Of a stretch of 64,000 nucleotides of DNA, positions 60,108 through 64,000 are shown piece after piece. The position numbers and the translations under genes were made by a program. Position 1 is the stretch's first letter. Each line of letters opens with the position of its first letter. Location: NCBI RefSeq assembly GCF_022878925.1, contig NZ_CP084627.1, positions 620,001 through 684,000 on the forward strand, written 5' to 3'. The DNA is from Caballeronia sp. TF1N1. Its GTDB lineage: Bacteria > Pseudomonadota > Gammaproteobacteria > Burkholderiales > Burkholderiaceae. The notes beneath the pieces are model-generated. The model had not been told where the DNA came from. It saw nothing but the letters and a program-made list of their open reading frames with translations, and made no database searches.

Positions 60108-63100
60108 ATGGACGCCCCTTCGAGCCTGGATGCGCCCGCCGACTTTCTCGCGACCGTGGAGATTCTTTCGCCGTTCACGCGCGAGGAGATCGCGCAACTC
60201 GCGGAACATGCTCAGTCGCGCCGCTTTGGCTTCGGTGAAACCGTGTGCAATGCGGGGGATTCCGCCGACGGGCTCTATGTCGTGAAGGCCGGCTCTGTGC
60301 GCATCTTTACCGAGGAGCACGGCAAGGAAATCAGCATGGGAGTGAAGAAGGCGAGCGAGACGTTCGCGGATATCGCCATGCTGCGCGAGTATCGCCATGA
60401 ATCGTCGGTGCGTTCTTCAGGCAAGACCGAACTGCTGTTCATCCCGCGCAATGCGATCGAGCCGATTATCGCAAGAAACCCGGCTGCGCTCGCGTTCGTC
60501 ACGAGCTTCGTCGCGATCAGTTCGGCGGGCGGCTTCGTCGCGAAACTGTTCGATCTGCGCGGCAAATTGAACAAGGCGGAACTCGAGGAATGCGTGCGCA
60601 GCGTGGGCGTCAAGCGCGTCGGCGAAGGCAAGGAGATCTTCAGGCAAGACTCGCGCGACGACCGGCGCCTCTACGTCGTGCGGCAGGGCGAAGTGCGGAT
60701 CGTGCGCGAAGACGGCAACGAAAAGCATGTGCTCGCCACGCTCGGGCCCGGTGAAATCTTCGGCGAGAAGGCGTGCGTGATGCGTCAGGAGCAGCTGGCA
60801 TCGGCCATTGCGCTCACGGACACGCGCCTGCTCGTGATCCCTGAAAAGACGGTGCATTTCATCATCGAGCGCAATGTGAAGCTGCGTGAAGTGCTGGAAG
60901 AACGCATTCGTTTCAGCGAGCGCGAACTGCAGCGTCAGAAGAAACTCGCTGAGCGTCGCAGACTGCCGTCGATGCTCGATCTCCACACCAAACCCGAAAT
61001 GGGCGAGCGCGTCATCAAGCGCTTTGCGTGGGTCGAGCAGGCCGAGGAAATGGATTGCGGCGCCGCGTGTCTTGCGATGATCTGCAAGCACTACGGCATC
61101 AACATGACGCTCGGCAAACTGCGCGAACTGGCGAACGTCACGACGCAAGGCGCAACGCTCGACAGTCTTGCGCGCGCCGGCGATGCGCTCGGCTTCACCA
61201 CGCGCGGCGTGCAGTGCACGTTCGAGTCGCTACGCGGCTTCGAGATGCCGTTCATTGCGCATTGGGAGGGATATCACTACATCATCGTCTACGGTATTTC
61301 GAAAGACAACGTGTGGGTCGCGGACCCGGCCATCGGCTTTAAGAAGATGACCGTGGGCGAGTTCGAGCGCGGCTGGAGCGGCACATGTCTGCTCTTTTCT
61401 CCGGTGCAGGACATGGCGCAGCAAGCGGTATCGCGTTCGCCGTGGATTCGCTTCGTGGGGTATCTGAAGCCGTACAAGAAGGTCCTGCTGCATCTGTTTC
61501 TAGCGACCTTCGTGATTCAAGTGCTGGGCGTGATTCCGCCGCTCATCATCCAGAACATTCTCGATGGCGTGATCGTGCATCAGAACGTCAGCTTGCTGCA
61601 TGTGCTGATAGGCGGGTTGATCATCTCGAATCTGTTCACTCAGCTCATGTCGACCATTCGCGCCTATCTTGCGAACTTCATGGTGCGCAACATGGACTTC
61701 GCGATGATGTCGCAGTTCTTCAGGCACACGTTCTCGCTGCCCTTCAGCTTTTTCGCCAAGCGCAAGACCGGCGACGTTTTTGCGCGCTTCCAGGAAAACC
61801 ACACCATTCGCGCTTTTCTCACCGAATCCACGGTGACGACGGTACTCAATCTGCTGATGATCTTCATCTACTTCACGATCATGTTTCTCTACAACGTGAA
61901 GCTGACCTTGTTGCTGATTGCCTTCGTCATCCCGATGATGGCGCTTACCATCCTCGCCACGCCGCGCATCAAGCAGAATGCGCGCGAAGCGTTTTCTTCG
62001 GCTACAGACGCACGTTCGTTTCTCATGGAAGCCTTGGGCGGCGTGGAAACGGTGAAGGGGATGGGCATCGAACGTGCGGTGCGGCTCAAGTGGGAAAAGA
62101 AGTACGCAAAGTCGCTCGAAGTGCAATACAAGTCGCAACGCTTCAATATCGGCGTAGGCTTGTGCAGCCAGTTGCTGAATGCAGGTACGACTATCGCCGT
62201 ATTGTGGGTCGGAGCGAACCTCGTGCTTTCGCGCGAACTGAGCATCGGCCAGTTGATTGCGTTCAATGCTTTCATGGGTAGCGTGCTGTCGCCGCTCATG
62301 GGCCTCATCAACTTATGGAGTCTCGTGAACGATGCCGGCGTGGCAATGGAGCGTCTCGGCGATGTGCTCGACATAGACCCGGAGCAGAAACCTTCGGAGA
62401 TGGAGCAGCGCGTGATGTTGCCCGACTTGCAGGGCGAAATCAGCTTTAACGGCGTGTATTTTCGCTATGGCGAAGGCGATACGCCTTACGTGCTGGAAAA
62501 CATCAGCTTCGATATCAAGCCCGGCGAACTCATCGCGGTAGTCGGAAGAAGCGGTTCAGGCAAGACGACGCTTGCCAAGCTGCTCGTTGGTTTCTATGCG
62601 CCGAGCGAAGGCAAGATGACAGTGGACGGCTACGACCTGAGCGTCATCGACAAGGGCTTTTATCGCGCGCAGATTGGTTATGTCATGCAGAGCAACTTGC
62701 TGTTCTCGGGCACGATAGCGGAGAACATCGCGAGCGGCGAGGAGTCGCCGGATAGAAGGCGTATCGAGGAAGTGGCCAAGATGGCGGATGCGCATGCGTT
62801 CATCGTCAAGCTGCCGCTAGGGTATGAGCAGGTGGTGGGCGAACGTGGCGTGGGTTTGTCGGGTGGACAGATTCAGCGGCTCTGTATTGCGCGCGCGTTG
62901 TATCACGACCCACGTCTGCTGGTTTTCGACGAAGCCACGTCTGCGCTCGATACGCAGTCCGAGAGCAATATCCTCGGCAACATGCAGGAGATTCTCAAGG
63001 GACGCACCGCGGTCATCATCGCGCACAGGCTTTCCACCATCATGCGTGCCGACAAGATTCTGGTGCTGTATGAAGGCGGTATCGTGGAGCAGGGCAGGCA

Positions 63101-63167
63101 TGATGAGCTGGTCGCAAGAAAGGGCATGTATTACCAACTCGTGCAGAAGCAACTGAGCGCAGCATGA
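60108..63167 (+). CDS. Peptidase-containing ABC exporter with two cyclic-nucleotide-binding-like domains
   Basis: 1019 residues. Residues about 12-140 and 150-260 are cNMP-binding-like beta rolls ([37 protein letters not shown] and [14 protein letters not shown]). A C39 bacteriocin-processing peptidase follows, with Cys317 ([10 protein letters not shown]), His390 ([10 protein letters not shown]) and Asp406 (VADPAIG) complete. Six membrane helices (about 455-730) and an ABC ATPase end the protein: Walker [35 protein letters not shown] and the His of IAHRLST. It should cut precursors after the double glycine and pump the product out. The tandem N-terminal domains, as in NHLM-type exporters, suggest control by a small ligand. 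Confidence 0.93.
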   Translation: MDAPSSLDAPADFLATVEILSPFTREEIAQLAEHAQSRRFGFGETVCNAGDSADGLYVVKAGSVRIFTEEHGKEISMGVKKASETFADIAMLREYRHESSVRSSGKTELLFIPRNAIEPIIARNPAALAFVTSFVAISSAGGFVAKLFDLRGKLNKAELEECVRSVGVKRVGEGKEIFRQDSRDDRRLYVVRQGEVRIVREDGNEKHVLATLGPGEIFGEKACVMRQEQLASAIALTDTRLLVIPEKTVHFIIERNVKLREVLEERIRFSERELQRQKKLAERRRLPSMLDLHTKPEMGERVIKRFAWVEQAEEMDCGAACLAMICKHYGINMTLGKLRELANVTTQGATLDSLARAGDALGFTTRGVQCTFESLRGFEMPFIAHWEGYHYIIVYGISKDNVWVADPAIGFKKMTVGEFERGWSGTCLLFSPVQDMAQQAVSRSPWIRFVGYLKPYKKVLLHLFLATFVIQVLGVIPPLIIQNILDGVIVHQNVSLLHVLIGGLIISNLFTQLMSTIRAYLANFMVRNMDFAMMSQFFRHTFSLPFSFFAKRKTGDVFARFQENHTIRAFLTESTVTTVLNLLMIFIYFTIMFLYNVKLTLLLIAFVIPMMALTILATPRIKQNAREAFSSATDARSFLMEALGGVETVKGMGIERAVRLKWEKKYAKSLEVQYKSQRFNIGVGLCSQLLNAGTTIAVLWVGANLVLSRELSIGQLIAFNAFMGSVLSPLMGLINLWSLVNDAGVAMERLGDVLDIDPEQKPSEMEQRVMLPDLQGEISFNGVYFRYGEGDTPYVLENISFDIKPGELIAVVGRSGSGKTTLAKLLVGFYAPSEGKMTVDGYDLSVIDKGFYRAQIGYVMQSNLLFSGTIAENIASGEESPDRRRIEEVAKMADAHAFIVKLPLGYEQVVGERGVGLSGGQIQRLCIARALYHDPRLLVFDEATSALDTQSESNILGNMQEILKGRTAVIIAHRLSTIMRADKILVLYEGGIVEQGRHDELVARKGMYYQLVQKQLSAA

Positions 63168-64000
63168 AAATACTAGACCAACCGGAAAGCGACAGCGGCG
63201 TGCCCGCATCGGCCATATCGTATGCGGGCATCATCGAGAAGATCGAGATTTTGCGTTCCACCTTGCGATGGACATCGCGGCTGGAGCGGCCCGAGATAGA
63301 AAAGCTTCTGCGTCAGGCGAGTTCGTTGCGCGATGAGGTCATGCAGCTTTCCCACAAGGAGCGCTTCATTCAAGCCGCTGCTGCCGAACCTCGACGCGAC
63401 ATGTCACCGGGCTCGCGGCGTCAGGCCTTGATCGAACGCAGCTTCGTATTCGAAGGCACGTTCGGCGATAACCCGAAGCTGCTCGAAGCCCTGGAAATAG
63501 CGGAAAAAGCCGCGCCTACGGATCTTCCCGTGCTGATCGACGGCGAGAGCGGCACGGGCAAGGAACTGATGGCCAAGGTCATTCATGCGAATGGTTCGCG
63601 CGCGGACAAGCCCTATATCTCCGTGAATTGCGGGGCCATTCCGGATAATCTGCTGGAATCCGAACTATTCGGGCATCGCAAGGGCGCGTTCACGGGCGCG
63701 ACCAACGACCGCAAGGGCAAGTTCGAGAGCGCGCATACGGGCACCATATTCCTCGATGAAATTGGCGAGCTGCCGTTGGTTGGGCAGGTGAAGCTGTTGC
63801 GCGTGCTCGAAGCGCACGAGATTCAACGCGTGGGTTCGGATGAAGCCATTTCGGTGGATGCGCGCATCGTCGCGGCGACGAATCGCAATCTGCGGCGCTT
63901 CTGCGATGAAGGTCGCTTTCGCGAAGACCTGTTTTATCGCTTGAGCGTGATTCATCTGACCTTGCCCGCGCTGCGTGAACGCCGCGACGAGATACCGCTC
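63164..64000 (+). CDS. Sigma-54-dependent activator, C-terminus beyond the window
   Basis: The ATG at 63164 overlaps the exporter stop codon (ATGA) and the frame stays open to the right edge. The first 95 residues are helical with no receiver or GAF domain ([16 protein letters not shown] start). The AAA+ domain then begins: [34 protein letters not shown] with an intact GAFTGA loop, [35 protein letters not shown] loop shows that it works with sigma-54. The likely target is the peptide promoter at 52782. The DNA-binding end lies outside the window. Confidence 0.92.
   Translation, partial: MKILDQPESDSGVPASAISYAGIIEKIEILRSTLRWTSRLERPEIEKLLRQASSLRDEVMQLSHKERFIQAAAAEPRRDMSPGSRRQALIERSFVFEGTFGDNPKLLEALEIAEKAAPTDLPVLIDGESGTGKELMAKVIHANGSRADKPYISVNCGAIPDNLLESELFGHRKGAFTGATNDRKGKFESAHTGTIFLDEIGELPLVGQVKLLRVLEAHEIQRVGSDEAISVDARIVAATNRNLRRFCDEGRFREDLFYRLSVIHLTLPALRERRDEIPL

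Overview
The window is GC-rich DNA with dense, short-spaced genes. Its gene content (DUF1488, an NCS2 purine permease, NorR/Hmp, an OprD porin, a Burkholderia-like FucU, a NodT-type outer-membrane factor) suggests a beta-proteobacterium of the Burkholderiaceae, probably Paraburkholderia, Caballeronia or Burkholderia. This is inferred from gene content and codon use; I could run no database search. I saw no rRNA, tRNA, CRISPR array, insertion sequence or prophage. The window opens inside one gene (left edge) and closes inside another (right edge).

Layout. 0-2.2 kb: end of a probable AstE/aspartoacylase-family gene, a FucU/RbsD sugar mutarotase and several small proteins including DUF1488. 2.2-5.4 kb: a KaiC-like double RecA ATPase with a hybrid histidine kinase, followed by a divergent 50-residue protein. 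6.0-11 kb: purine permease, gamma-glutamyltranspeptidase, a short-chain dehydrogenase and a VOC protein. 11.2-19.6 kb: a LysR regulator divergent from a complete oppABCDF peptide importer, then an OprD-family porin. 19.6-21 kb: an OxlT-like oxalate/formate antiporter behind a promoter and terminator. 21.2-25.4 kb: a small lipoprotein, cupin and AhpD-like genes, then the nitric-oxide defence pair hmp/norR with a probable sigma-54 promoter. 25.7-32.1 kb: a B-type (ba3-like) cytochrome oxidase operon with three multiheme c-type cytochromes and a 52-residue membrane subunit, followed by a ferredoxin/flavodoxin-NADP reductase-like gene. 32-45.8 kb: mixed housekeeping and stress genes (extensin-like, HD hydrolase, GlxA regulator, OmpW, GFA, LgoD-like dehydrogenase, sirtuin, class V aminotransferase, chemoreceptor, PRC-barrel, DUF2945, DUF1810, aldo/keto reductase). 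46-51.3 kb: a TPR/glycosyltransferase-like protein, a DUF3857/transglutaminase protein and a caspase-SUMF1 fusion.

The most unusual region is 51.6-64 kb. Two paralogous small proteins with near-identical double-glycine leaders (52874-53467) sit behind a near-consensus sigma-54 promoter (52782-52797). They are followed by a strong hairpin and then by what looks like their own export machine: a NodT/TolC-like outer-membrane lipoprotein, a membrane protein with two FHA domains, an HlyD-type adaptor, a leaderless peptidyl-prolyl isomerase, an ABC exporter carrying two cyclic-nucleotide-binding-like domains plus an intact C39 leader peptidase, and a GAFTGA-containing sigma-54 activator cut by the window end. 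I read this as one regulated peptide-secretion system. The product and its purpose are unknown; the Caulobacter CDZ system (two double-glycine proteins exported by a C39 ABC transporter) is the closest analogy I know.
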